64,000 bases of DNA from assembly GCF_019492055.1 (NCBI RefSeq), contig NZ_JAICBX010000003.1:649045-713044 (forward strand). Direction: 5' to 3'. The notes beneath the pieces are model-generated. The model ran no database searches. It was not told the DNA's origin and saw only the letters and a list, made by a program, of their open reading frames with translations. Positions 8,905 through 16,954 of the stretch are shown here, in pieces (position 1 is the stretch's first letter; the number at the start of each line of letters is the position of its first letter). Made by a program: the position numbers and the translations under genes. This DNA is from Flavimaribacter sediminis (GTDB taxonomy: Bacteria > Pseudomonadota > Alphaproteobacteria > Rhizobiales > Rhizobiaceae).

Positions 8905-9866
8905 TGTCTGACGGGCGCAAGACAGCGATCCTGATTTGCCTCGCCTGCGCGCTCGCTCTGGCGCTGTCCGACGCGGCGCTCGCTCAGTCGTCTCTCGGCA
9001 TCGGCGCGGCGGAGCCCGCCATCAAGACGGATGGACTGTTCGGCTCAGTCATGAGCTGGATCAATACCCAGCAGCAGACATTCTACCGCTCGCTTTCGAC
9101 GGCGCTCAAGGCCATGCGCGACGACCCGACGAAACTCTGGGTGCTCATCGGGCTGTCCTTCAGCTACGGCATCTTCCACGCTGCAGGCCCCGGGCACGGC
9201 AAGGCCGTGATCTCCTCCTATCTGATCGCCAATGAGCAGGCGCTGCGCCGCGGCGTTGCGATTTCCTTTCTCGCCGCAATCATGCAGGGGCTTGTCGCGA
9301 TCGGCGTCGTGGGCGTCACCTATTTCGCGTTGCGCGGAAGCGGAATATCCATGACCGTTGCGACCTGGTGGCTCGAGATCGCCAGTTATGCGTTGATAGC
9401 AGGTTTCGGCGGCTGGCTGCTGTTTCGCAAATTGCGCCCGTCGCCGGCGCATGACGATCATCACCATCACGTGGTTGGTCCCGATGGAGCATGCGCGACC
9501 TGCGGCCATTCCCATGCGCCGGATCCGGTCAAGCTCCAGTCAGCGGATTTTGATCTGCGCGGCGCCTGGTCGGCCATCGTCGCGATTGGTCTGAGGCCCT
9601 GTTCCGGCGCGCTGATCGTGCTGACGTTCGCGCTTCTGAACGGACTTTACCTTGGCGGGCTCCTGTCGGTCGCGTCCATGTCGATCGGAACCGCAATCAC
9701 CGTCTCCATACTCGCCACCCTGGCCGTGACCGCCAAAGGGGTCGCCGTGCGTTTCGCAAGCACGGAATCGGCGGCCATGCGTGTCACCCACGTCATCGAG
9801 ATCGCCGGCGCGGCGCTGGTTCTGATCCTCGGGCTCACACTGCTGACCGCCGCGCTCCAGGCCTAG
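8904..9866 (+). CDS. NicO/RcnA-type metal efflux permease, ZevB-like
   Basis: Integral inner-membrane exporter of 320 residues for zinc, nickel or cobalt. An N-terminal signal or first helix is followed by about six more hydrophobic segments. The family motif FHAAGPGHGKAVISSY is present at about residues 90-105, and the second motif GLRPCSGALIV at about 229-239. A histidine-rich cytoplasmic loop (HDDHHHHVV plus CATCGHSH, about residues 183-205) lies between them. It overlaps the upstream DUF1007 gene by one base, so the two are translationally coupled. Confidence 0.86.
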   Translation: MSDGRKTAILICLACALALALSDAALAQSSLGIGAAEPAIKTDGLFGSVMSWINTQQQTFYRSLSTALKAMRDDPTKLWVLIGLSFSYGIFHAAGPGHGKAVISSYLIANEQALRRGVAISFLAAIMQGLVAIGVVGVTYFALRGSGISMTVATWWLEIASYALIAGFGGWLLFRKLRPSPAHDDHHHHVVGPDGACATCGHSHAPDPVKLQSADFDLRGAWSAIVAIGLRPCSGALIVLTFALLNGLYLGGLLSVASMSIGTAITVSILATLAVTAKGVAVRFASTESAAMRVTHVIEIAGAALVLILGLTLLTAALQA

Positions 9867-9990
9867 GCGTTTTCGTGCGCCTGCCCGACGGCACGACCTT
9901 CGGCGCCGTCCTTCTAGCCGCAAGGTCAATTATCGCGTATTGCTCCTTCCTGAACGGCTACGCCGCATCGACACCTAGGAGGAGAATACT

Positions 9991-11031
9991 TTGAGCGACG
10001 CCAACAAGATCCTGCTGCCGACATCTCTCGTCGGTTCCTACGCCATGCCGCAATGGCTGATTAACCGCGACAAGCTTGCAGGCCGGTTTCCGCCGCGCAC
10101 CCGCGCCAGGGAATTGTGGCGAGTCGACCCAGAATTTCTGGAAGAGGCCCAGAACGACGCGACGCTGCTCGCCATTCGCGATCAGGAGCGCGCCGGTCTG
10201 GACATCATTACCGACGGCGAGCAGCGCCGGGAAAGCTATTCCAACCGCTTCGCAACCGCGCTTGAAGGCGTCGACATCGACAATCCGGGAACGGCGCTCG
10301 ACCGCTCCGGCCATCCCAATCCGGTGCCGCGCGTGGTCGGAAAAATCCGCCGCAAGCACGCCGTCGAGGTCGAGGACGTGAAATTCCTGCGCGCCAACAC
10401 CGACCGCCGCATCAAGATCACCGTGCCTGGCCCCTACACCATGTCGCAGCAGGCGCAGAATGATTTCTACGACAGCGAAGCCGAGATGGCGATGGACTAC
10501 GCCGCCGCCGTCAACGAGGAAGTTCGCGACCTGTTCGAAGCCGGCGCCGACATCGTACAGCTCGACGAGCCCTACATGCAGGCGCGGCCGCAGACGGCCG
10601 AAGAATACGGACTGGACGCGTTGAACCGGGCGCTTGACGGCGTCACGGGCGAGACCGCCGTGCATATCTGCTTCGGCTATGCGGCGATCATCCACGAACG
10701 TCCGGAAGGCTATTCCTTCCTGCCGCAGTTTTCAGCCTGCAAATGCAACGCCGTCTCGATCGAAACAGCCCAGTCCAACCTGGATTGCAGTGTGCTGGAA
10801 ACGCTGCCTGACAAGACGATCATCCTCGGCGTGCTTGATCTCTCCGACATGACCGTTGAAACGCCAGACGTGGTCGCCGAACGCATTCGCAAGGGATTGA
10901 AGCATCATCCGGCGGACAAGATCGTCGTCGCGCCTGACTGCGGACTGAAATACCTGCCGCGCGACATCGCCTACGGCAAAATGAAGGCCATGGCCGACGG
11001 CGCCGCGATCGTCAGGAAAGAGCTGCAGTAA
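9991..11031 (+). CDS. Core-MetE-type cobalamin-independent methionine synthase family protein
   Basis: Homologue of the C-terminal catalytic barrel of MetE (346 residues versus about 750 for full MetE). Zinc ligands of the family are present: H225 and C227 in VHICFGY, and C317 in PDCGLK. Full-length MetE uses methyl-tetrahydrofolate via its N-terminal domain, absent here; stand-alone short forms may use another methyl donor such as a corrinoid protein, or act on other thiols. The start is a TTG preceded by a strong AGGAGG site 8 bases upstream, which decides it. No methionine genes or S-box are adjacent. Confidence 0.85.
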   Translation: MSDANKILLPTSLVGSYAMPQWLINRDKLAGRFPPRTRARELWRVDPEFLEEAQNDATLLAIRDQERAGLDIITDGEQRRESYSNRFATALEGVDIDNPGTALDRSGHPNPVPRVVGKIRRKHAVEVEDVKFLRANTDRRIKITVPGPYTMSQQAQNDFYDSEAEMAMDYAAAVNEEVRDLFEAGADIVQLDEPYMQARPQTAEEYGLDALNRALDGVTGETAVHICFGYAAIIHERPEGYSFLPQFSACKCNAVSIETAQSNLDCSVLETLPDKTIILGVLDLSDMTVETPDVVAERIRKGLKHHPADKIVVAPDCGLKYLPRDIAYGKMKAMADGAAIVRKELQ

Positions 11032-11042
11032 CCAGCGAACGT

Positions 11043-11264
11043 TCAGCCTTCATCCGGGTCGCCGTCATGGCGCTGCTTGTAAAGTCCGCGCAGCCAGAAG
11101 ACGGCGAAGAAGGCGAGCACGCATAGCACTGCGATCACGATGGCGAGCCAGGGTGAGATTTCGCCGAGAAACAGCATGATCTGCGGCATGAAGTAGAACA
11201 GGCCGAAGGCCCCCGCGAGGATGATCGCCGCCGCAATCGCGGAAGCGCGGTCATTCCTGGTCAT
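11043..11264 (-). CDS. Small two-helix membrane protein, unknown function
   Basis: Protein of 73 residues with two hydrophobic segments (about 8-31 and 38-59) and a charged C-terminal tail (KQRHDGDPDEG). Codon use fits the neighbours and it starts within the last 14 bases of the upstream acetyltransferase gene, supporting a real, translationally coupled gene. I do not recognise a family. Confidence 0.6.
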   Translation of the reverse strand: MTRNDRASAIAAAIILAGAFGLFYFMPQIMLFLGEISPWLAIVIAVLCVLAFFAVFWLRGLYKQRHDGDPDEG

Positions 11265-11949
11265 TGGACTTCCTTTTTGGTCTCAACTCTTCAAGTCTTC
11301 GGATCTGCCTGCCCTCACTATCGAAATTCGCAGGATCGAGCCATTGCTCGAACGCGTTGCGAAGAACCGGCCACTCGCCGTCGATGATCGAGAACCAGGC
11401 GGTGTCGCGGTTTTTGCCCTTGACCACGGCGGCCTGCCGGAAAACGCCTTCCGGCGTCATGCCGAAACGCAGCGCCGCGCGTTTCGAAGGCCCGTTCGCG
11501 TTGTCGCATTTCCATTCGAAGCGTCGATAGCCGAGCGTATCGAACACATGGCGCGCAAACAGGAAAAAGGCTTCGGTCGTGACCGGCGTTCGGGCGATCA
11601 TGCTGCTCCAGTAGATATGGCCGATCTCGATGACGCCCATACCTTCTGTGATCCGCATCAGGGTCTGGCGGCCGCCGACGACCCCTTTCTCCCTGTCGAT
11701 CACGACGAAGTAAAGCGGATCGTCGCTTGCCTGCGCGGTGTCCAGCCAGGGTTGGAAATCGGCGCGGGAGGACGGCGGAACCTCCGGCAGGTAGGTAAAG
11801 CGCGCGGCCGCGTCGTCGACCGTCGCGGCAGAAAACAGGCCGTCTCCATGCCTGGCCGCCGACAGCGGCTCCAGTCGGGCGAAGCGGCCTTCCAGCGCCT
11901 TGCGTTCAGGCCGGGGACAACCGGTCCAGTGTTCGAGATTTCGTGCCAT
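11251..11949 (-). CDS. GNAT family N-acetyltransferase (RimJ/RimL-like)
   Basis: Acetyl-CoA-dependent acetyltransferase of 232 residues. The profile matches RimJ/RimL-type GNAT proteins: the acyl-acceptor strand region VVIDREKGVVGGRQTL, the central IEIGHIYWSS strand, and the C-terminal DNANGPSKRAALRFGM region, in which asparagine-x-x-S/A is a family signature. The substrate (a protein N-terminus or a small molecule) is unknown. It overlaps the small membrane-protein gene at its 3' end by 14 bases. Confidence 0.83.
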   Translation of the reverse strand: MARNLEHWTGCPRPERKALEGRFARLEPLSAARHGDGLFSAATVDDAAARFTYLPEVPPSSRADFQPWLDTAQASDDPLYFVVIDREKGVVGGRQTLMRITEGMGVIEIGHIYWSSMIARTPVTTEAFFLFARHVFDTLGYRRFEWKCDNANGPSKRAALRFGMTPEGVFRQAAVVKGKNRDTAWFSIIDGEWPVLRNAFEQWLDPANFDSEGRQIRRLEELRPKRKSNDQE

Positions 11950-12052
11950 TGCGCCCGATCTGCATGTTTACGGATATCCATCTACAGGTTAGAGCAGGTC
12001 GTGACCAGATCGAACAGGTCACGGATCGACCATTGCTATCCGGGAGAGAGAC

Positions 12053-13222
12053 TTGAAAACCGTTGCGGCCTTCGACCGTCTGGGAGAGGAAAACGCCTTC
12101 GCCGTTCTTGCCCGCGCTGCAGCCCTGCAGGCTTCGGGCCGGGACATCATCAATCTTGGCATCGGCCAACCGGACTTCAAGACGCCGGCGCATATCGTCG
12201 AGGCGGCCGTAAAGGCGCTGCGCGACGGTCAGCATGGCTATACGCCCGCAAACGGGCTGCAGGCTACCCGCGAAGCCGTCGTCCGCCGAACCCTGACCAC
12301 GACCGGCGTCGAGGTCCCGGCGGATCGCGTTATGATCATGCCTGGCGGCAAGCCGACCATGTTTGCGGCGATCATCATGTTTGGCGAGCCGGGCGCCGAA
12401 ATCCTTTATCCCGACCCCGGCTTTCCGATCTATCGGTCGATGATCGACTATACGGGCGCGACGGCCGTGCCGGTGCCGATCCGCGAGGAAAACGGTTTCG
12501 CCTTCTCCGCAGAGGAAACCCTGTCGCTGATCACCGACCGCACGCGGTTGCTGATCATCAATTCGCCCGCCAATCCCACGGGCGGCGTGACACCCCGCGC
12601 CGAGATCGAGAAGCTGGTTGCGGGTCTTGAAAAATTCCCCGGCGTCGCGATCCTCTCCGACGAGATCTACGACGTGATGACCTATGACGGCGAAACGCAT
12701 ACGTCGCTGTTGACCTTTCCGGAGATCCGCGACCGGCTGATCGTCCTCAACGGCTGGTCCAAGACCTGGGCGATGACCGGATGGCGCATGGGCTGGTCGA
12801 TCTGGCCGGACGGGCTTTACGACAATGTGCGCAAGCTGGCGGTCAACTGCTGGTCTTGCGTCAATGCGCCGAGCCAGTTCGCCGGCGTTTCGGCGATCGA
12901 CGGACCGCAGGACGAGGTCGACGCGATGATCGCCTCCTTCGACCGGCGCCGCAGACTGGTGACCGAAAAGCTTGAAGGCGTAAAGGGCGTGAGCTGCATC
13001 CTGCCCAAGGGCGCTTTCTACGCCTTCGCCAATATTCGCGACACCGGATGGAAATCCAGGAAACTGGCCTCGGCCCTGCTTGAGGAGACCGGCGTCGCCA
13101 CCGTTGGCGGTCCGGATTTCGGCACATTGGGAGAAGGCTACATCCGCCTCTCCTGCGCCGCTTCCGACGATGACATCGCCGCCGCGATCGAGCGGATCGA
13201 CCGGTTTCTCAACCCGGCGTGA
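12053..13222 (+). CDS. Class I/II pyridoxal-phosphate aminotransferase
   Basis: Aminotransferase of 389 residues in the aspartate aminotransferase I-alpha fold. Motifs: NLGIGQPDFKTP near the N-terminus, NSPANPTGG (substrate/PLP asparagine) at about 167-175, DEIYDVMTY, and the Schiff-base lysine K237 in SKTWAMTGWRMGW. The start is TTG with GGGAGAGAG immediately upstream. Close relatives are annotated as aspartate, aromatic or branched-chain aminotransferases; sequence alone does not fix the amino donor. It converges on the TRAP transporter genes. Confidence 0.85.
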   Translation: MKTVAAFDRLGEENAFAVLARAAALQASGRDIINLGIGQPDFKTPAHIVEAAVKALRDGQHGYTPANGLQATREAVVRRTLTTTGVEVPADRVMIMPGGKPTMFAAIIMFGEPGAEILYPDPGFPIYRSMIDYTGATAVPVPIREENGFAFSAEETLSLITDRTRLLIINSPANPTGGVTPRAEIEKLVAGLEKFPGVAILSDEIYDVMTYDGETHTSLLTFPEIRDRLIVLNGWSKTWAMTGWRMGWSIWPDGLYDNVRKLAVNCWSCVNAPSQFAGVSAIDGPQDEVDAMIASFDRRRRLVTEKLEGVKGVSCILPKGAFYAFANIRDTGWKSRKLASALLEETGVATVGGPDFGTLGEGYIRLSCAASDDDIAAAIERIDRFLNPA

Positions 13223-13240
13223 AACCGAACCGGCCGCCGC

Positions 13241-14857
13241 CTACCGCGTGACGATCTCCGGCCCCATCAGCGCATAGGGCAGCGTGGTCGAAAGCGCCGG
13301 CAGATAAGTCACGAGGATCAGGAAGACGAACAGCACGGCGACGAACGGAAGCGCCGCCTTGACCACCTGCATCAGGCTCATCCCCGTTATGCCTGACGTG
13401 ACGAAGAGGTTGAGCCCGATTGGCGGCGTGATCATGCCGATTTCCATGTTCACAACCATGATGATGCCCAGATGCACCGGATCCACGCCAAGTTCCATGG
13501 CGATGGGGAAGACAACCGGCGCCACGATCAGCAAAAGGCCCGACGGCTCCATGAACTGACCGCCGATCAGAAGCAGCACGTTGACGGCGATCAGGAAGGT
13601 GAACCAGTTGAAGCCGATCCCGATCATCGTTTCCGCAATCGACTGAGGAATCCGCTCTCCGGTCAGCACATGGGCGAACAGCAGCGCGTTGACGATGATG
13701 AACATCAGCATGATGGTCGTGCGCGAGGCGTCGACCATGACCTTGCGGGTTTCCTCGTTGAAGAAGGCGCGCAGGAAATTGCGTCCCATCAGGCCAAAAT
13801 TGCGTCCCCAGACCGGAAATCCCGCTGTGAGATAGGACGGTAAGGCGGAAACGCCGCCGGTTCCCCGCCATAGTGCATAGGCGATGGTGATGGCGACGGA
13901 CAGGATCACCCCGACCCAGAAGCGGTGGGCAAGCGTCACGGTTTCGGAATCGGCGGTCGCGAAGAATGACAGTATCATCCAGACGAAGAAGAAGGCGAGG
14001 CCATAGACGGTCGCCGAAAAGCCGACGCGCCGACTGTCGGAATCGGTTTCCGAAACCCAGGGGATTCCCTTCATCGGACCCATGTCGCGATAGATGAAGA
14101 TCGCCACGAAGAAGGCGTAGACGGCGGCCACCGCCGCCGCTTCGGTCGGCGTGAAGACACCGCCATAGATGCCGCCGAGAATGATGATGATCAGGAACAT
14201 GCCCCAGCCGGCCTGTTTTCCGCCCTCGACCAGTTCGTGCACGCCCTTCCAGGGCTCGGCCGGCAGGTTCTTGTAGCGGGCCATGACATAGATCGCGATC
14301 ATCAGCATCAGACCGGCGACGATGCCCGGAATGACGCCGGCCAGAAACATCCGGCCAACCGAAACATCGGTCGCGGCCGAATAGACGACCATCACGATCG
14401 ACGGCGGAATGAGGATGCCGAGCGTGCCCGCATTGGCGATCACGCCAGAGGCGAACTCCTTCGAGTAACCGACCTGGCGCATGCCGGCGATGGCGATCGT
14501 GCCGATTGCGACCACGGTGGCGGGCGACGATCCCGATAGCGCCGCAAACAGCATGCAGGCCAGCACGCTCGCCATGGCCAGCCCGCCGCGAAAACTGCCA
14601 ACGGCCGCGATCGCGAAGCGGATGATCCGGTTGGCGACGCCTCCGGTCGACATGAAGGCGGAGGCGAGAACGAAGAATGGAATGGCCAGCAGCGTGTAGT
14701 TCTGCGACGCCGTGAAGAGCTGCAGCGCCACGGACGACATGGAGTCGGCCGAGAAGAAGGCGATGATCAGGATGGAAGACAGCCCCAGGGCCACGGCGAC
14801 GGGAACGCCGAGAAACAGCAGGACGAGAACGAGGATGAAGAGAATGGCTGCGGTCAT
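13241..14857 (-). CDS. dctM: TRAP transporter large permease DctM, with an extra central segment
   Basis: Large membrane subunit of a tripartite ATP-independent periplasmic transporter, the ion-coupled translocation pore. Its 538 residues exceed the usual 425-440. The excess is one block between the conserved N-half (ending near AVYAFFVAIFIYRDM) and the conserved C-half (resuming near VMVDASRTTIMLM). The inserted block, about residues 275-380, holds two further hydrophobic helices. The signature PPSIVMVVY and PPIGLNLFV motifs are intact. It lies 6 bases after dctQ in the dctPQM operon. Confidence 0.9.
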   Translation of the reverse strand: MTAAILFILVLVLLFLGVPVAVALGLSSILIIAFFSADSMSSVALQLFTASQNYTLLAIPFFVLASAFMSTGGVANRIIRFAIAAVGSFRGGLAMASVLACMLFAALSGSSPATVVAIGTIAIAGMRQVGYSKEFASGVIANAGTLGILIPPSIVMVVYSAATDVSVGRMFLAGVIPGIVAGLMLMIAIYVMARYKNLPAEPWKGVHELVEGGKQAGWGMFLIIIILGGIYGGVFTPTEAAAVAAVYAFFVAIFIYRDMGPMKGIPWVSETDSDSRRVGFSATVYGLAFFFVWMILSFFATADSETVTLAHRFWVGVILSVAITIAYALWRGTGGVSALPSYLTAGFPVWGRNFGLMGRNFLRAFFNEETRKVMVDASRTTIMLMFIIVNALLFAHVLTGERIPQSIAETMIGIGFNWFTFLIAVNVLLLIGGQFMEPSGLLLIVAPVVFPIAMELGVDPVHLGIIMVVNMEIGMITPPIGLNLFVTSGITGMSLMQVVKAALPFVAVLFVFLILVTYLPALSTTLPYALMGPEIVTR

Positions 14858-14863
14858 CTCGAA

Positions 14864-15544
14864 TCAGTCCTTCAGCACGTTGCGGTTTTCAGCGACGAGA
14901 TCTTCCGCCTCGTGTCCGGCGATGATCAGGTCGCGTTCGCCCGTCCATATCTGGATCATCGCCTGAAGGCCGCGGAATGCGAGAAGCGCGAGACCGACCG
15001 GCAGAATGAGATAGGCGATCCAGCGCTGGATCCGGTCCTGCAGTCCGAAGGTTTCCTGCATCCATTCCGGATAACGCAGATCATCGAGACCGATGCCGAT
15101 CTGGAACATGCGGTTCCAGTAAAAGATGGCTCCGCCCTTGGTGTCGGCGCCGAACAGATTCAGCCACGACGCCCACAGCAGGGTGATCGCATAGGCAAAC
15201 ACGCAAAACGCGCCGAACAGCGCGGCGACGCGGAAAAGCCGCGCGGGAAACAACCGGATCACCGCATCGACGCCGAGATGCAAGCCGGCGCGCGCGCCAT
15301 AGCTCATACCGAAAAGAATCATCCATGCGAACAGGATGCGGGTGAATTCAAGCGCCCCGCCCCACCCGGAATTGAAGCCGTAACGCGCAATGACCTGGGA
15401 GAAGGAGACAATGGTGATAAGCGCCAGCAGCACCGCCAGCACATTTTCCTCGAAACGAGCGATCGCTTCAGGATTAGCCCGTTCGACAAGAAAAAATATC
15501 ACGACGACGAGCGCCATGATCCCGTAAATAATGAATTCCCCCAT
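14864..15544 (-). CDS. dctQ: TRAP transporter small permease DctQ (enlarged)
   Basis: Small membrane subunit of the TRAP transporter. Four-helix core: helices near residues 5-20, 35-50, 65-85 and 105-125, with the family RILFAWMILFGMSYGARAG segment. At 226 residues it is longer than the common 160-180, owing to an extracytoplasmic loop (about 130-165, rich in W, D and Y) and one more C-terminal helix. Its enlargement parallels that of DctM, suggesting the two additions pack together. Co-transcribed with dctM. Confidence 0.87.
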   Translation of the reverse strand: MGEFIIYGIMALVVVIFFLVERANPEAIARFEENVLAVLLALITIVSFSQVIARYGFNSGWGGALEFTRILFAWMILFGMSYGARAGLHLGVDAVIRLFPARLFRVAALFGAFCVFAYAITLLWASWLNLFGADTKGGAIFYWNRMFQIGIGLDDLRYPEWMQETFGLQDRIQRWIAYLILPVGLALLAFRGLQAMIQIWTGERDLIIAGHEAEDLVAENRNVLKD

Positions 15545-15569
15545 TTCGCCCTCCCCGTGACGAAGTCTT

Positions 15570-15595
15570 GGATGCCCGCAATCACGCGGGCATCC
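15570..15595 (-). promoter_or_regulatory. Intercistronic hairpin between dctP and dctQ
   Basis: A 10-base-pair perfect stem (GGATGCCCGC / GCGGGCATCC) with a 6-base loop in the 69-base dctP-dctQ gap. No T-run follows, so it is more likely an mRNA-stabilising or partial-termination element that raises dctP above dctQM, as is usual for binding-protein genes. Confidence 0.6.
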
Positions 15596-15613
15596 GGTTT
15601 ATCCGGTGAACAA

Positions 15614-16615
15614 TCAGCTGCTTGAGTTGGAATCCACAGCAGCCTGGATGACATCTTCACCAATGTCGTCCTTGAACTGGTCCCAGACGGGTCTCATCGT
15701 TTCGACCCAGACCTTGCGCTGCTCGGGCGTAAGCTCGCGAATTTCGCCACCCGCGGCGATGATGCCCTGCTTGGCCTGCTCATTGATTTCAGTTGCTTGG
15801 GCGTTGGCCTTCCGCACTTCTTCGGCGAAGATCGTCACGAACTGCTCGCGAACATCCTGAGGCAGGCTGTCCAGCCAGTCGGTCGAGGTGATCGCGAGAT
15901 AGGTGAGAAGCTGGTGGTTGGTCTCGGTGACGCCATCCTGCACTTCAAAGAACTTCTGCTTGTAGATGTTGGACCACGTGTTCTCCTGACCGTCCACAAC
16001 GCCGGTCTGCAATGCGCCGTAAACTTCCTTGAAAGCGAGTTTCTGGGCGGAGGCGTCCATCGCCTCGATCATGGCGACCGCGACGTCCGATGTCTGAACG
16101 CGGAACTTCAGGCCATGCGCGTCTTCCGGCGTCAGAAGCGGCTTGTTCGCCGAAAAATGCTTCAGGCCGTTATAGATATAGCCAAGACCGGTATAGCCCT
16201 TGTCCTCGACAGCGCCGAGCATCTCCTGTCCGACCGGGCCTTCCGTGAAGTTGTTGACTGCATCCATGGAAGAGAACAGGAACGGTAGGTCAAAGAGACG
16301 ATACTTCTTTGTATAGGCCTCGAACTTGGAAAGCGAAGGCGCGGCGACCTGAACGTCGCCAAGCAGCAGGGCTTCCATCACCTTGTCGTCGTCGAACAGC
16401 GTGGAGTTCGCATAGACCTCCATGCAGGCCTTGCCGTTCATTTCTTCATTGATGCGCGCCGCAATCGCGTTGGCGGCGTCGCCCTTGGGATGGCCGCTGT
16501 CAGCAGTCACGTGGCTGAACTTGATGACGATTTCGCCATCGTCGCAGGCAGCCATCGCCTGACCTGCCGATGCGAAGAGTGCGATTGCCGAAACGGCGCC
16601 GAGTAATTTCTTCAT
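15614..16615 (-). CDS. dctP: TRAP transporter substrate-binding protein DctP
   Basis: Periplasmic solute receptor of 333 residues. Signal peptide MKKLLGAVSAIALFASAGQA ends near residue 22. Mature motifs typical of the DctP family: IVIKFSHVTADSGHPKGDAA near the N-terminus and the arginine region GLKFRVQTSDV (about 150-165), where the arginine binds the substrate carboxylate, then GALQTGVVDGQENTWSN. Expected ligands are C4-dicarboxylates or other organic or sugar acids; linkage to eda upstream favours a sugar acid slightly, by inference only. Transcription probably starts at a sigma-54 promoter about 180 bases upstream. Confidence 0.9.
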   Translation of the reverse strand: MKKLLGAVSAIALFASAGQAMAACDDGEIVIKFSHVTADSGHPKGDAANAIAARINEEMNGKACMEVYANSTLFDDDKVMEALLLGDVQVAAPSLSKFEAYTKKYRLFDLPFLFSSMDAVNNFTEGPVGQEMLGAVEDKGYTGLGYIYNGLKHFSANKPLLTPEDAHGLKFRVQTSDVAVAMIEAMDASAQKLAFKEVYGALQTGVVDGQENTWSNIYKQKFFEVQDGVTETNHQLLTYLAITSTDWLDSLPQDVREQFVTIFAEEVRKANAQATEINEQAKQGIIAAGGEIRELTPEQRKVWVETMRPVWDQFKDDIGEDVIQAAVDSNSSS

Positions 16616-16650
16616 AGTCTCCTCCAGAGAGCCCTGGCTCTTGCTGTTAG

Positions 16651-16670
16651 CGAACGGCTTTGGCCGTTCG
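16651..16670. other. Perfect hairpin in the dctP leader
   Basis: CGAACGGC-TTTG-GCCGTTCG, an 8-base-pair perfect stem with a 4-base loop about 40 bases upstream of the dctP start and downstream of the sigma-54 promoter, so it would be part of the dctP mRNA leader. Function unknown. Apart from this and the sigma-54 site, the 339-base dctD-dctP gap shows no gene. Confidence 0.5.
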
Positions 16671-16796
16671 ACTTCATTTGCTCATCCGGCTCGGGGCCGG
16701 CTCGATACGTCATGCTGTTTCAGGGATGCGCTTCGATCTTCAGTGTCGATACGAAACTGCCCCTCCCGAAAGACAACGTGCCGTCGCCACATCTTA

Positions 16797-16812
16797 AGCA
16801 AGCATCATGCCA
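16797..16812 (-). promoter_or_regulatory. Sigma-54 promoter for dctPQM
   Basis: Minus strand TGGCATG-N4-TTGCT matches the -24/-12 consensus (TGGCACG-N4-TTGCW) except for one T in the -24 element. It lies about 180 bases upstream of dctP, and the gene immediately upstream encodes the sigma-54 activator DctD, which supports it strongly. DctD enhancer sites would be expected further upstream (about 16830-16960). Confidence 0.8.
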
Positions 16813-16954
16813 AACCCGGGGAGGCCCGGCAATTATCAAAATTTATGTATGAATCAGAAAGACTTGGGAAGATTGCGCCGTGTCGGACCGCACAGGCGCT
16901 ACGGCGACATTGGGTAGCCTGCGACACAATCTGAAAGCGGCAATGGGTAGGATT

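Noticed and set aside
9440..9520. Histidine-rich DNA segments in the NicO permease, UreE and metallochaperone genes considered as nucleotide repeats
   Set aside because: They are codon runs for metal-binding histidine tracts, not independent DNA repeats.
11221..12630. 469-codon plus-strand frame across the acetyltransferase and aminotransferase genes
   Set aside because: Runs antisense to one real gene and out of frame with the other; both real genes have strong motifs.
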